Below, piece after piece: positions 27,791-35,026 of a stretch of 40,636 bases of DNA. Source of the DNA: a virus; IMG/VR virus record IMGVR_UViG_3300047480_000890, positions 1-40,636 of that record. The stretch is one strand, 5' to 3'. The position numbers and the translations under genes are program-made. The first letter of the stretch is position 1; each line of letters opens with the position of its first letter. The notes beneath the pieces were generated by a model, which saw only the letters and a program-made list of their open reading frames with translations, was not told the DNA's origin and searched no databases.

Positions 27791-28302
27791 ACTACAACAG
27801 CTACGGCGAATTAATTGTTGATGAGCATGATTTGTTTGATTTGTTATATACAAATCCCAATCTAGATTTGACTAAATTCCAAGTACAAGACCCCACACAG
27901 TTTAATCTAGCAGTAAAAAATCTACATGCAGAGTTCGAAAAACTTAAAACATACCAACCCGTAGACTATGCCGGTATCGAAGACTTTGATCTAGCACATC
28001 AACGCAAATGGTTCATGCCCGACAAATACAAAACCATGGACATTGCTGAATGGGTATTGGCACAGTGTACAAATCAAGAACAACTGCAACGAGCAGGCCA
28101 AGAACTGTTGATGTTTCAAGATCGTAACTTGTTTGATTTATTAAAATTTATGAAGTATTTGGTTGACACCATGCGTGAACACAATATAGTTTGGGGTGTG
28201 GGCCGTGGGTCTAGTGTGGCCAGTTATGTGCTATACTTGATAGGTGTTCATAAAATTGACAGCATATATTATCAATTAGACATAGAAGAATTTCTTAAAT
28301 AA
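27787..28302 (+). CDS. DNA polymerase III alpha (DnaE)-like fragment, 171 aa
   Basis: The C-terminal segment WGVGRGSSVASYVLYLIGVHKIDSI followed by YYQLDIEEFLK matches the GRGSSAGSLVAY...ID..KY.L.FERFL stretch of the DnaE palm region. The full polymerase (about 1100 aa) is not here: there is no PHP domain and no second catalytic aspartate region. The protein starts at GTG within the overlap GTGA. Similar short DnaE-like proteins are found in T4-type marine phages. A polymerase activity is unlikely; binding or regulation of the host replisome is possible. Confidence 0.78.
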   Translation: MNYNSYGELIVDEHDLFDLLYTNPNLDLTKFQVQDPTQFNLAVKNLHAEFEKLKTYQPVDYAGIEDFDLAHQRKWFMPDKYKTMDIAEWVLAQCTNQEQLQRAGQELLMFQDRNLFDLLKFMKYLVDTMREHNIVWGVGRGSSVASYVLYLIGVHKIDSIYYQLDIEEFLK

Positions 28303-28321
28303 TAGCACACAAGGATAAATT

Positions 28322-28543
28322 ATGGCAAAAGGCATTTATAGAACAGCACTAGGTAAGACTGTAAACATGGATCAGCTTAGATTGCAACATGAAAACCAAA
28401 AAGCAGTCGGGAACATGAACGCCAACGCAAGAGGCGATATTGTTGCGCCAGATGGCACTGTGGTAAAAGGTCGCAATCAGCGTATGCAGGAACACTACCA
28501 ACATCGTGCTCCTGTAGACTTAACTAAAATTCGAAAGAGGTAA
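28322..28543 (+). CDS. Conserved T4-type basic protein, 73 aa
   Basis: MAKGIYRTALGKTVNMDQLRLQHENQKAVGNMNANARGD followed by a PDGTVVKGRNQRMQEHY block: a basic, Asn/Gly-rich protein that recurs in T4-type phages next to structural or assembly genes. The sequence suggests little fixed fold. AAGGA lies 7 nt upstream. Function unknown. Confidence 0.8.
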   Translation: MAKGIYRTALGKTVNMDQLRLQHENQKAVGNMNANARGDIVAPDGTVVKGRNQRMQEHYQHRAPVDLTKIRKR

Positions 28544-28549
28544 ACTAAT

Positions 28550-28972
28550 ATGGCAATGCCAAATCCCTTTGACCAAAAAATTGGTTATAAATTCACTAAC
28601 AAAGTAAAAAAATTAATTCCTTTAAATGACCATGTGCTGGCCACAGACATGAATTTTGGACAGCGCACACTCAGCAGTGGAATTATTTTGATGGGCGACG
28701 ATGCCAAAACAGACGGCATTAGACCTCGTTGGTGCCGAGTTTATGCTGTGGGACCAAAACAAGAAGATGTAGTACCAGGACAGTGGATTTTAGTAGAGCA
28801 CGGACGCTGGACTAGAGGCATCGAAGTTGAAATTGACGGCGAACAGTTTACGGTTCGTAGAATTGACGCAGCAGCTATCATGATGGTCAGTGATGAAGAA
28901 CCCAATGCTGACGACAACATCAGCACCGCAGTTCATGCTGAAAGAAAGTCAAGAGAATATTATGGAGAATAA
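28550..28972 (+). CDS. GroES-like co-chaperonin (gp31-type), 140 aa
   Basis: The order PLNDHVLATDMNFGQRTLSSGIILMGDDA...PRWCRVYAVGPKQEDVVPGQWILVEHGRW...VEIDGEQFTVRRID is the GroES beta-barrel, with the mobile-loop part (SSGIILMGDDAKTDG) that contacts GroEL. T4 gp31 replaces GroES so that GroEL can fold the large capsid protein; the same role is inferred here. It is longer at both ends than host GroES. The C terminus overlaps the next gene by 11 nt. AGAGG precedes the start. Confidence 0.85.
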   Translation: MAMPNPFDQKIGYKFTNKVKKLIPLNDHVLATDMNFGQRTLSSGIILMGDDAKTDGIRPRWCRVYAVGPKQEDVVPGQWILVEHGRWTRGIEVEIDGEQFTVRRIDAAAIMMVSDEEPNADDNISTAVHAERKSREYYGE

Positions 28973-29132
28973 ATCTTGGACACTGACTGTTGATGCAGAC
29001 CCTGACAGTCCCGAAGACATGATGCTGACTTTTCCCGATGACTTAATGGCGTCTACAGGGTGGCAACCTGGCGATGTTATCATATGGCAAGATAATCAAG
29101 ACGGCACCTGGACTTTGACAAAAAAAGCATAA
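28962..29132 (+). CDS. AbrB-like small protein, 56 aa
   Basis: MENKSWTLTVDADPDSPEDMMLTFPDDLMASTGWQPGDVIIWQDNQDGTWTLTKKA (read in parts): the LTFPDDLM...GWQPGDVI.W.....G.W.L pattern is that of swapped-hairpin AbrB/MazE folds. Such proteins may bind DNA, but basic surface residues are few here. The start lies inside the end of the GroES-like gene. A longer in-frame version was rejected as it lies in that gene. Confidence 0.75.
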   Translation: MENKSWTLTVDADPDSPEDMMLTFPDDLMASTGWQPGDVIIWQDNQDGTWTLTKKA

Positions 29133-29133
29133 C

Positions 29134-29385
29134 ATGGGTTTTCAAATTCGTTGGGATAAAACGCAAATTTTAAATCATCTTGGCAGAATGGCCGGTGAGA
29201 TTAATAACCCTTTTAACGATGGATTCACTACATGGGAAATTAAAAAAGACCTATTAGACATACAATTTGCTTTAGATGAAATGTTGAATCAAATGCCCAC
29301 ATACGCAGGCGAAGCAGCACACAAAGAAGAATTAGCCAAACAACAAACTTGGAAAGTATTAAATGAAAAAACAAATAGCAGATAA
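29134..29385 (+). CDS. Conserved phage protein, 83 aa
   Basis: MGFQIRWDKTQILNHLGRMAGEINNPFNDGFTTWEIKKDLLDIQFALDEMLNQ...: small helical protein without motif. It begins one base after the preceding stop and overlaps the next gene by 23 nt. A widespread small T4-type ORF type; unknown role. Confidence 0.75.
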   Translation: MGFQIRWDKTQILNHLGRMAGEINNPFNDGFTTWEIKKDLLDIQFALDEMLNQMPTYAGEAAHKEELAKQQTWKVLNEKTNSR

Positions 29386-29572
29386 CGGTAGCCACGCTAC
29401 TTTTATGGAATTAAAACCCATTAACGAAACCACCCATAAAGGGTGGTTGAACTTTAGAATTACAACAACTTACGCAGACAGTAAAAATCCCATGGAAGAA
29501 CATGTAAAATATGATGTCTGTTTAGATCCCCAAGCAATTAAGAACTTAAAGGAGTTTGTAAATGCAAGTTGA
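29363..29572 (+). CDS. Hypothetical protein, 69 aa
   Basis: MKKQIADNGSHATFMELKPINETTHKGWLNFRITTTYAD...: a single small beta sheet followed by a helix (DPQAIKNLKEFV). It overlaps both neighbours. The AAAGGAG inside its end is the ribosome-binding site for the gene at 29562. Function unknown. Confidence 0.72.
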   Translation: MKKQIADNGSHATFMELKPINETTHKGWLNFRITTTYADSKNPMEEHVKYDVCLDPQAIKNLKEFVNAS

Positions 29573-29735
29573 TATTCAACCCCGAGATACCAGTCGAGGA
29601 CATTTTTATGTTAGCCTTGCAAAAAGCCTACTGCGAATTGCTGCAGGAATTTTTTTAATTGACGGGAATTTTTATGTAGCAGGATCACTGTTTGTACTAG
29701 CAGAAGGCCTGGGTATCATTGAGGAGATTGTATAA
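29562..29735 (+). CDS. Small membrane-associated protein, 57 aa
   Basis: MQVDIQPRDTSRGHFYVSLAKSLLRIAAGIFLIDGNFYVAGSLFVLAEGLGIIEEIV: a polar start, then two short hydrophobic stretches (about 25-33 and 37-50) that may form one or two membrane helices. AAAGGAG lies 8 nt upstream; TAATG overlap with the next gene. Unknown function. Confidence 0.7.
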   Translation: MQVDIQPRDTSRGHFYVSLAKSLLRIAAGIFLIDGNFYVAGSLFVLAEGLGIIEEIV

Positions 29736-29956
29736 TGCCCGAAGTAGAAGTGTGGACCACAGTTGATGTAGACTTAGATAAATTTGACACCGATGACCTT
29801 GTTGAAGAGCTAGAGCGTCGTGGCACAGGACTAGAAGTTGCATTTCCGGCAAGCACAGACTTGCTGACAGCGATTTATCTCAAACGCAGAACAGGACAAG
29901 ATTACCAACGCGAACTAGATGAACTCATTTATCTAGCTCTTGGAAAAATTGTATGA
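29735..29956 (+). CDS. Small acidic phage protein, 73 aa
   Basis: MPEVEVWTTVDVDLDKFDTDDLVEELERRG...: begins with a strand and an acidic helix that recur in phage proteins (V.V.V..DL..FD..DLVEEL..RG), then a helix with LKRRTGQDYQRELDELIYLALGK. Its TGA overlaps ATGATATTT, which looks like the old start of the cytidylyltransferase gene now 770 nt downstream. Function unknown. Confidence 0.77.
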   Translation: MPEVEVWTTVDVDLDKFDTDDLVEELERRGTGLEVAFPASTDLLTAIYLKRRTGQDYQRELDELIYLALGKIV

Positions 29957-29973
29957 TATTTAATTACTTTTGA
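29953..29973 (+). pseudogene. Remnant start of the cytidylyltransferase gene
   Basis: ATGATATT here matches the second ATG of the intact gene (ATGATATT at 30728) and sits at the expected ATGA overlap with the gene before. The frame ends after six codons. It seems to have been cut off by insertion of the endonuclease gene at 30015. Short, so tentative. Confidence 0.4.
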
Positions 29974-29989
29974 CTTTCTACTTGTACGA

Positions 29990-29997
29990 GATAAATA
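29990..29997 (+). promoter_or_regulatory. T4-type late box of the inserted endonuclease gene
   Basis: GATAAATA. A TAGTAG/CTACTA inverted repeat (29999-30015) surrounds the AGAGG ribosome-binding site between this box and the ATG at 30015, so translation may be damped. Confidence 0.6.
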
Positions 29998-30014
29998 CTA
30001 GTAGAGGTTCTACT

Positions 30015-30728
30015 ATGAGTAAAAAACTTACAACCGAAGAATTTAAAAAAAGAGCAATAGAGATACATAACGGATTTTATTCATATGAAAATACCATTTA
30101 CAAAAGTATGAAAGAAAAAGTATCGATAAGTTGTCCGAAACATAGAGAATTTTGGCAAAATCCGGCTGACCATTTAATGAATCACGGTTGCCCGAAATGT
30201 AAGGCAGATAAAGCGTCGTGTGATATAAATGACATTAAGCAATTATTTGAGCGAATCCATAAAGAAAAATATTCTTATGATTTTTCAACTTATAAACGAA
30301 ACAGCATAAAAATGAAAATGCTTTGTCCGCAACACGGAGAATTTTGGCAAAAACCCGAACTACATAAAAATGGGTCAGGGTGTAAAAAATGCACCGCTTC
30401 TGGCGGGCCAGGCAAATATTGTGAATCTATTTTTTTAAAAAAACCTGAATTAAAATATAAGCAAGGAACATTATATTTTATTCAATTAACGGATTCTAAC
30501 GGTACAATATTTTTTAAAATTGGCATTACAATATCAATGAAAAAACGATTTTATAATTTCATAAAAAATCATAACGGTCATATTGTATGGACTTATAATG
30601 ATACTTTATATAAATGTTTTGAAAAAGAACAAAAGTTATTAATCGAAAATAAAGAATTTAAATATGTCCCCCTTAATTTAACTGTAGGTGGAAAACACGA
30701 ATGTTTTTTAAAGGAAATTCATATATGA
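30015..30728 (+). CDS. Probable homing endonuclease: zinc modules plus GIY-YIG/T5orf172-like domain, 237 aa
   Basis: Two repeats of the type ISCPKHREFWQNPADHL..HGCPKC and MLCPQHGEFWQKPELH..GSGCKKC (residues about 36-65 and 95-125) are Cys/His modules common in free-standing phage endonucleases. The C-terminal domain GTLYFIQLTDSNGTIFFKIGIT.SMKKRF resembles the GIY-YIG-related T5orf172 nuclease fold. The gene is AT-rich, has its own late box, and separates a gene from what looks like its old neighbour. The start MSKKLTTEEF at 30015 is preferred to 29970 because of AGAGG. Confidence 0.75.
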   Translation: MSKKLTTEEFKKRAIEIHNGFYSYENTIYKSMKEKVSISCPKHREFWQNPADHLMNHGCPKCKADKASCDINDIKQLFERIHKEKYSYDFSTYKRNSIKMKMLCPQHGEFWQKPELHKNGSGCKKCTASGGPGKYCESIFLKKPELKYKQGTLYFIQLTDSNGTIFFKIGITISMKKRFYNFIKNHNGHIVWTYNDTLYKCFEKEQKLLIENKEFKYVPLNLTVGGKHECFLKEIHI

Positions 30729-31192
30729 TGATATTCGAACGAATTCACGAATTAAAACGACAAGGAAAAAAAATCGGTATTACTTTTTCAACCTTTGACC
30801 TTGGTCCACATGCAGGGCATATCGCGATGCTTTCTGAGGCTAAAAATCACTGTGACTATTTGATTGCAGGACTGCAAACCGATCCAACCATTGACAGACC
30901 GGACAGCAAGAACCCGCCAGTTCAAAGCATTGTTGAACGACAAATTCAATTAAGTGCTACTAGATATGTAGATGAAATTGTTGTTTACCAAACTGAAAAA
31001 GATTTGGAAGACATTTTACTGACACTGCCCATTGATGTTAGAATTTTGGGTGTTGAATATGCAGACAAACCATTTACTGGTAGAGATATCTGTATTGACA
31101 GAGGCATTGAACTTGTGTATAATAAGCGTGATCACAGTTTTAGCAGCAGCAGTCTGCGTAAACGAGTAGCGGAGGCACAGACAAGAAAATGA
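30725..31192 (+). CDS. Nucleotidyltransferase, glycerol-3-phosphate cytidylyltransferase-like, 155 aa
   Basis: A small HIGH-superfamily nucleotidyltransferase: GITFSTFDLGPHAGHIAMLSEA carries the HxGH signature (HAGH, about residues 29-32), and SFSSSSLRKRV near the end matches the second nucleotide-binding motif (ISSTxLR). TagD-type enzymes make CDP-glycerol; related ones make CDP-ethanolamine or ADP-heptose, so the substrate is open. The ATG at 30725 overlaps the endonuclease stop (ATGA); 30728 is an equal alternative. The Tyr/Arg core and length (about 130-155) are normal. Confidence 0.88.
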   Translation: MMIFERIHELKRQGKKIGITFSTFDLGPHAGHIAMLSEAKNHCDYLIAGLQTDPTIDRPDSKNPPVQSIVERQIQLSATRYVDEIVVYQTEKDLEDILLTLPIDVRILGVEYADKPFTGRDICIDRGIELVYNKRDHSFSSSSLRKRVAEAQTRK

Positions 31193-31482
31193 ACAACGGC
31201 GGTAAAGGTTCGGCACCAAGACCATTCAGTGTAGACCATAATACTTTCAGCAATAATTGGGACGCTGTTTTTGGTAAGAAGAAACAGACAGTTGAAAAAC
31301 CTAACTGTTACTGTTATAATTGTCTTAAGGATTATATAGAGCCAGGACAGATTTTTCCCTATGTAACATCAAGAATGATTGTTTGCCCTGAATGTGGTAA
31401 TAAGCGATGCCCCCATGCTACAAATCATAACTTGCCCTGCACTAACAGCAATGAGCCAGGTCAACCAGGAAGTAGATACTAA
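31189..31482 (+). CDS. Zinc-ribbon phage protein, 97 aa
   Basis: Two CxxC pairs (CYNC at about 43-46 and CPECGNKRCPHA at about 66-77) form a zinc ribbon, followed by NHNLPCTNSNEPGQPGSRY. The C-terminal CP.CGNKRCPHAT.HNL.CT.SNEPGQPGS pattern is well conserved in environmental phages. Probably a small DNA/RNA- or protein-binding adaptor. Its stop overlaps the ATG of the truncated clamp-loader start at 31482. Confidence 0.83.
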   Translation: MNNGGKGSAPRPFSVDHNTFSNNWDAVFGKKKQTVEKPNCYCYNCLKDYIEPGQIFPYVTSRMIVCPECGNKRCPHATNHNLPCTNSNEPGQPGSRY

Positions 31483-31595
31483 TGAAAGAACTTTGGACAG
31501 AAAAATGCTCTCTGTGCATAAATAATTTATGCGGAGAATTTTATGTCCTACAAAAAACCCCAGGCAGAAAAGATAGAAACATCCGAATTGTGTAA
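31482..31595 (+). pseudogene. Orphaned 5' end of the clamp-loader gene (MKELWTE)
   Basis: The frame begins MKELWTEK, the same first seven residues as the intact clamp loader at 32213 (MKELWTERYRP), then runs into unrelated sequence and stops after 37 codons. It sits at the natural TAATG junction with the gene before. The two copies differ at synonymous sites (GAACTTTGGACAGAA against GAGTTATGGACGGAA). It is best read as the original start cut off by the endonuclease insertion. Confidence 0.7.
31517..31524 (+). promoter_or_regulatory. T4-type late box of the inserted endonuclease gene
   Basis: CATAAATA within a GCATAAATAATTTATGC inverted repeat, 19 nt before the endonuclease start, which has GCGGAG upstream. 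Confidence 0.65.
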
Positions 31596-32241
31596 TTATG
31601 GCTGCGGCACCAAAGCCAACTATAAGTTTTGGAATGGAAAAATTTGTTGTTCAAACAGTCACAATTCATGTCGCGGAAAACGTGATGCTTTTTCTAAATT
31701 AGATCACAGTCAACGAACTGCTAAATCATTAGCAACTCGTGTAGAAAAAGGCATTACTAAAAGTTCACAGATAAAAGGCGGGGAGACCAGACGGAATAAT
31801 GGGCATTACGAAAAACTAGCAGGAGTAATGCAAGAACACTGGGCTAACAATCCGTGGAATAACAATGCACAATGCCCACTGATAAACTATAAAACTACCG
31901 CAGTAAATTATCAAGGATCATATGAATACGAGTTCCTTGAAGAGTTAGAATTATTGTATGGAATAGACTGGATTGTACAAAACGTACGCCGAGGGCCATC
32001 TATATGGTACATAGATCCAATTAGTAAAAATAAAAAGCTTTATATGAGCGATTTTATTATAGATAATACTGTATACGAGATAAAATCGACTTGGTCTTGG
32101 GATAAAAACGGTAATGATCAAAACCTCCGAGAAAAGAATAAAGCAAAGTTGACAGAATGCGTAGCGCAAGGCTATAATGTAGTATTAGTATTAAATCATA
32201 AAAGGATAGAGTATGAAAGAGTTATGGACGGAACGGTATAG
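31543..32241 (+). CDS. Probable PD-(D/E)XK-type homing endonuclease, 232 aa
   Basis: N-terminal zinc finger (CNYGCGTKANYKFWNGKICCSNSHNSCRGK; four or more Cys) and a C-terminal domain with YQGSYEYEFLEELELLYG, YMSDFIIDNTVYEIKSTWSW and KAKL..CVAQGYNVVLVLN. The D...E-x-K set (SDFII, YEIKS) is the core of very-short-patch/EDxHD-like nucleases used by some phage homing enzymes. It has its own late box and ribosome-binding site. Its last 29 nt overlap the clamp-loader start and recode it. Insertion next to a conserved replication gene is typical of such elements. Confidence 0.8.
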   Translation: MSYKKPQAEKIETSELCNYGCGTKANYKFWNGKICCSNSHNSCRGKRDAFSKLDHSQRTAKSLATRVEKGITKSSQIKGGETRRNNGHYEKLAGVMQEHWANNPWNNNAQCPLINYKTTAVNYQGSYEYEFLEELELLYGIDWIVQNVRRGPSIWYIDPISKNKKLYMSDFIIDNTVYEIKSTWSWDKNGNDQNLREKNKAKLTECVAQGYNVVLVLNHKRIEYERVMDGTV

Positions 32242-33136
32242 ACCCAAAACAGTAGACGAATATGTGTTTACTGACCAAGCAGTTAAAGAACAAGTAGAAG
32301 GATGGATTGAAGAAGGTGCTTGCCCGCATCTACTGCTGCATGGACCAGCAGGCACCGGCAAGACTACACTGGCCAAAGTATTGGTCAATCAACTGGGCAT
32401 TGATAACTTTGACTTTCTACAAGTCAACGCCAGTCGTGACAACGGTGTAGACTTTCTTAAAACTAAAATCGAAGGCTTTGTCAGCACACTGCCATTTGGG
32501 CACTTAAAGATTGTGCTGTTGGACGAAGCAGACTACTTAAGTCCCAACGCACAGGGTCTACTGCGTGGCTTAATGGAAACTTATCAAGCACAGGCTAGAT
32601 TTATTTTAACTTGTAACTTGGTGCATAAGATCATTACTCCCATTAAAAGTCGTTGTGTGGATCTGCAGATTAACAAAACAGATCAAACAGAATTTACTGC
32701 AAGAGCAGCCACAGTGTTAGTTACTGAAGAAGTTGAATTTGATTTAGATACACTAGACAGCTATGTCAAAGCCACTTACCCTGACCTTCGTAATTGTTTA
32801 AAGTTAATCCAGCAAAACAGCAGTACTGGTAAACTGCTGAGTGCTAGAGAAGAACAAAGCAGTACAGCAGACTACAGACTGACAATGGTAGAGCTGTTCA
32901 AACAGCGTAAAATCCGCGAAGCTAGAAAACTACTGTGTGAACAAGCTCGCCCTGAAGAAATGGAAGAAATCTTTCGTTGGATGTATGATAACTTAGACTT
33001 GTGGAGTAAGACTGACGAAGGTCGTGACGAAGCTATTATGATTATCCGCAAGGGCATTGTGTGGCACAGTCAGTGCGGAGATCCTGAAATCAACTTAAGT
33101 GCTACTATCACTGAGCTAGCAGGAATCGACAAATAA
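32213..33136 (+). CDS. 44: Sliding-clamp loader small subunit (gp44/RFC-like), 307 aa
   Basis: AAA+ ATPase that opens and loads the sliding clamp with gp62. Walker A GPAGTGKT (44-51), Walker B IVLLDEADYLS, sensor 1 FILTCN and the SRC motif (KSRCVDLQ) are intact; the C-terminal helical collar follows. Length is close to T4 gp44 (319 aa). The N terminus MKELWTERYRPKTVDEYVF is typical. The start lies within the endonuclease gene before it, 29 nt from that gene's end; upstream is the duplicated start described at 31482. Confidence 0.94.
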   Translation: MKELWTERYRPKTVDEYVFTDQAVKEQVEGWIEEGACPHLLLHGPAGTGKTTLAKVLVNQLGIDNFDFLQVNASRDNGVDFLKTKIEGFVSTLPFGHLKIVLLDEADYLSPNAQGLLRGLMETYQAQARFILTCNLVHKIITPIKSRCVDLQINKTDQTEFTARAATVLVTEEVEFDLDTLDSYVKATYPDLRNCLKLIQQNSSTGKLLSAREEQSSTADYRLTMVELFKQRKIREARKLLCEQARPEEMEEIFRWMYDNLDLWSKTDEGRDEAIMIIRKGIVWHSQCGDPEINLSATITELAGIDK

Positions 33137-33139
33137 ATA
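33132..33139 (+). promoter_or_regulatory. T4-type late box four bases before a start codon
   Basis: AATAAATA-CTGT-ATG, partly overlapping the clamp-loader stop. Confidence 0.55.
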
Positions 33140-33143
33140 CTGT

Positions 33144-33386
33144 ATGATTCCAGGAATGTTCACACAGAAGAAAAAGAAGGTAGTAGATCCCAATGCTCCG
33201 CCACGCCCTACACTGTTAGGACATGAAAAAGAAATGAAAACATGGCGTGATCAGTTTTCTAAACTTGCTCAAACAAATACAGATCAAGCACTGGAACTGG
33301 CTTATCTCCGTAGAAAAATCAACAGACTCGAAAGCCAATTGGAAGCTACAATTGGTGTTGTACAAAGACTTCAACAACGAAAATAA
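33144..33386 (+). CDS. Basic coiled-coil phage protein, 80 aa
   Basis: MIPGMFTQKKKKVVDPNAPPRPTLLGHEKEM... then a coiled coil ALELAYLRRKINRLESQLEATIGVVQRLQQRK (read in parts). It resembles a small conserved protein often found near the clamp loader in T4-type marine phages. No Shine-Dalgarno; the late box is 4 nt upstream, so a leaderless mRNA is likely. Function unknown. Confidence 0.78.
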   Translation: MIPGMFTQKKKKVVDPNAPPRPTLLGHEKEMKTWRDQFSKLAQTNTDQALELAYLRRKINRLESQLEATIGVVQRLQQRK

Positions 33387-33389
33387 TAT

Positions 33390-33974
33390 ATGCAAAATAA
33401 AATCATATTAACAGACGTTGACGGCGTCTTGTTAGACTGGGAGTATAGCTTTGATGTTTGGATGCAGCAACATGGTTTCAACAAAGTCGACGGTGGTAAT
33501 TTAAAATACAATATCGGAACACGATACGGTATTGACTATGAGCAAGGCAGAAAACTAATTAAGATTTTTAATGAATCTGCACACATGGGATTTTTACCGC
33601 CCTTGCGTGATGCCATGTACTATGTAAAACGACTGCACGAAGAACATGGTTATGTCTTTCATTGTATTACTAGTTTAACTAAAGACGAAAACGCACAAGA
33701 ACTACGCAAAATGAATCTTCGTAAACTATTCGGCGAAACAGCGTTTGAAAAATTTGTGTTTTTAGATACTGGTGCGGATAAGGACGATGCACTAGAGCCT
33801 TATAGAAATAGTAGTTACTATTGGATTGAAGATAAAATAATCAATGCTAAAGTTGGTCATAATTTAGGACTTAGAAGTCTGCTTATGGAACACGGACATA
33901 ATATGGATGCTTACGTTCCATTTCCTATAGTTAAGAATTGGCGTCAAGTATACGATATTGTTGTCGGTCAATGA
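33390..33974 (+). CDS. HAD-family 5'-nucleotidase-like protein, 194 aa
   Basis: HAD motif I TDVDGVLLDW with nucleophile Asp9 and acid Asp11; motif II CITSLT; motif IV WIEDKIINA with an acidic residue before Lys. The size and helical cap match deoxynucleotidase-like phage HAD proteins. It probably removes phosphate from nucleotides or a small metabolite; the substrate is not known. Its 3' end overlaps the convergent radical SAM gene by 7 nt. Confidence 0.82.
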   Translation: MQNKIILTDVDGVLLDWEYSFDVWMQQHGFNKVDGGNLKYNIGTRYGIDYEQGRKLIKIFNESAHMGFLPPLRDAMYYVKRLHEEHGYVFHCITSLTKDENAQELRKMNLRKLFGETAFEKFVFLDTGADKDDALEPYRNSSYYWIEDKIINAKVGHNLGLRSLLMEHGHNMDAYVPFPIVKNWRQVYDIVVGQ

Positions 33975-34996
33975 CCGCAGTATTCATCGCATTTAAATAA
34001 TCTGCCTTCATTGTAGGTTTTTTTAGACCAACTCTGTTCAACTTTATTAAGCCATTGTAAACTTTTTTCTAAACCTATTTGAATGGCATTATTATTTTCT
34101 ACTAACTCTTTTAAAAACATGTTATCTCCTTGCCAAGGAAACTTATATTCTAATTTAGGATAAAATCCCAACCAACAACATGGGTAAACTTCTCCTGTTG
34201 CCGTTATATAAATTTGACTCAATTTTTTGGCATAACAATCTACCTTAGATTTAATAGGTATAGTTTTGTATTTTTCTAGTCTTACTTCAGGCAGATCCCC
34301 TTTAAAGGACCACTGTTTCCAAGTTTCTACTGTTTGTGGATATTCAAAATTAACCATTAAAGGTTTGTTGCCAAGGCTGTATAAAAAATTTCCTTGTTTG
34401 TCATAAACGGGCCCAGAATCCCTGCCGTCATCTAAGATATCAAATCTTTTAAAACCTAATTCTCTGCTCATTTGTCTACAAGCTTCAATTTGATGCAGAT
34501 TGTGCTCAAACTTTATCATTCTCCACACTGCTGATCCACCTGCGGCAATAAATTTTTTTGCATTATTAATCACAGTTTGCCAATTTGTATTGCGTCTATA
34601 CTTAGTGTGTGTATCTTCTAAGCCATCTATGGCAAAACCAATTTCAACATTTTTTAATTCGCCTAGTTGTTCCCAAAGATAAGGTCTTCCTCCGGAAGCA
34701 TTGGTGCTGATTTCAATTTTGATTGTGGGATTACACAAAATAAAATATTCAACAATATCTAAATTATCCTTAGCAGTAATGAAGTCTCCAAAATTACCAT
34801 TAATCAAAATATGATTTAACTGCCTTACAAAATCGGGAGTAAAAATTCTTTTGACCTGCGGCAGCGTCATGTCTGTTTGGGGATAGCCTAGGTCTTCATC
34901 ATAGCCCGCAGTATTACGGGGGCAAAGTGGGCATGCAGCATTACAGCGTGTACTGATTTCCAAGTGTACACTACGGATGTGTTGGTAGTCGATCAT
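33968..34996 (-). CDS. Radical SAM protein with SPASM-like C terminus, 342 aa
   Basis: The 4Fe-4S radical SAM motif C18-x3-C22-x2-C25 (TRCNAACPLCPRN) is followed by a TIM-barrel region (LINGNFGDF, IEISTNASGG, EIGFAIDGLEDTHTKYR) and a C-terminal Cys set (CYAKK, CCWLGF, CDEYCGH) that would bind a second cluster. SPASM enzymes modify peptides or other small targets. Peptide substrate, if any, is not visible beside it. No Shine-Dalgarno: a late box, TGTAAATA, ends 5 nt before the ATG on this strand. Last gene of a - strand group with PhoH and a methyltransferase. Confidence 0.9.
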   Translation of the reverse strand: MIDYQHIRSVHLEISTRCNAACPLCPRNTAGYDEDLGYPQTDMTLPQVKRIFTPDFVRQLNHILINGNFGDFITAKDNLDIVEYFILCNPTIKIEISTNASGGRPYLWEQLGELKNVEIGFAIDGLEDTHTKYRRNTNWQTVINNAKKFIAAGGSAVWRMIKFEHNLHQIEACRQMSRELGFKRFDILDDGRDSGPVYDKQGNFLYSLGNKPLMVNFEYPQTVETWKQWSFKGDLPEVRLEKYKTIPIKSKVDCYAKKLSQIYITATGEVYPCCWLGFYPKLEYKFPWQGDNMFLKELVENNNAIQIGLEKSLQWLNKVEQSWSKKTYNEGRLFKCDEYCGH

Positions 34997-35001
34997 ACTG
35001 T

Positions 35002-35009
35002 TATTTACA
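35002..35009 (-). promoter_or_regulatory. T4-type late box five bases before a start codon, - strand
   Basis: TGTAAATA-ACAGT-ATG read on the - strand, upstream of the radical SAM gene. Confidence 0.6.
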
Positions 35010-35026
35010 ATCGACTACCATGCAGG

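Noticed and set aside
30001-30728. Transposase or insertion sequence at the endonuclease genes
   Set aside because: No terminal inverted repeats or target-site duplications of IS type are visible; the Cys/His modules and nuclease motifs fit homing endonucleases.
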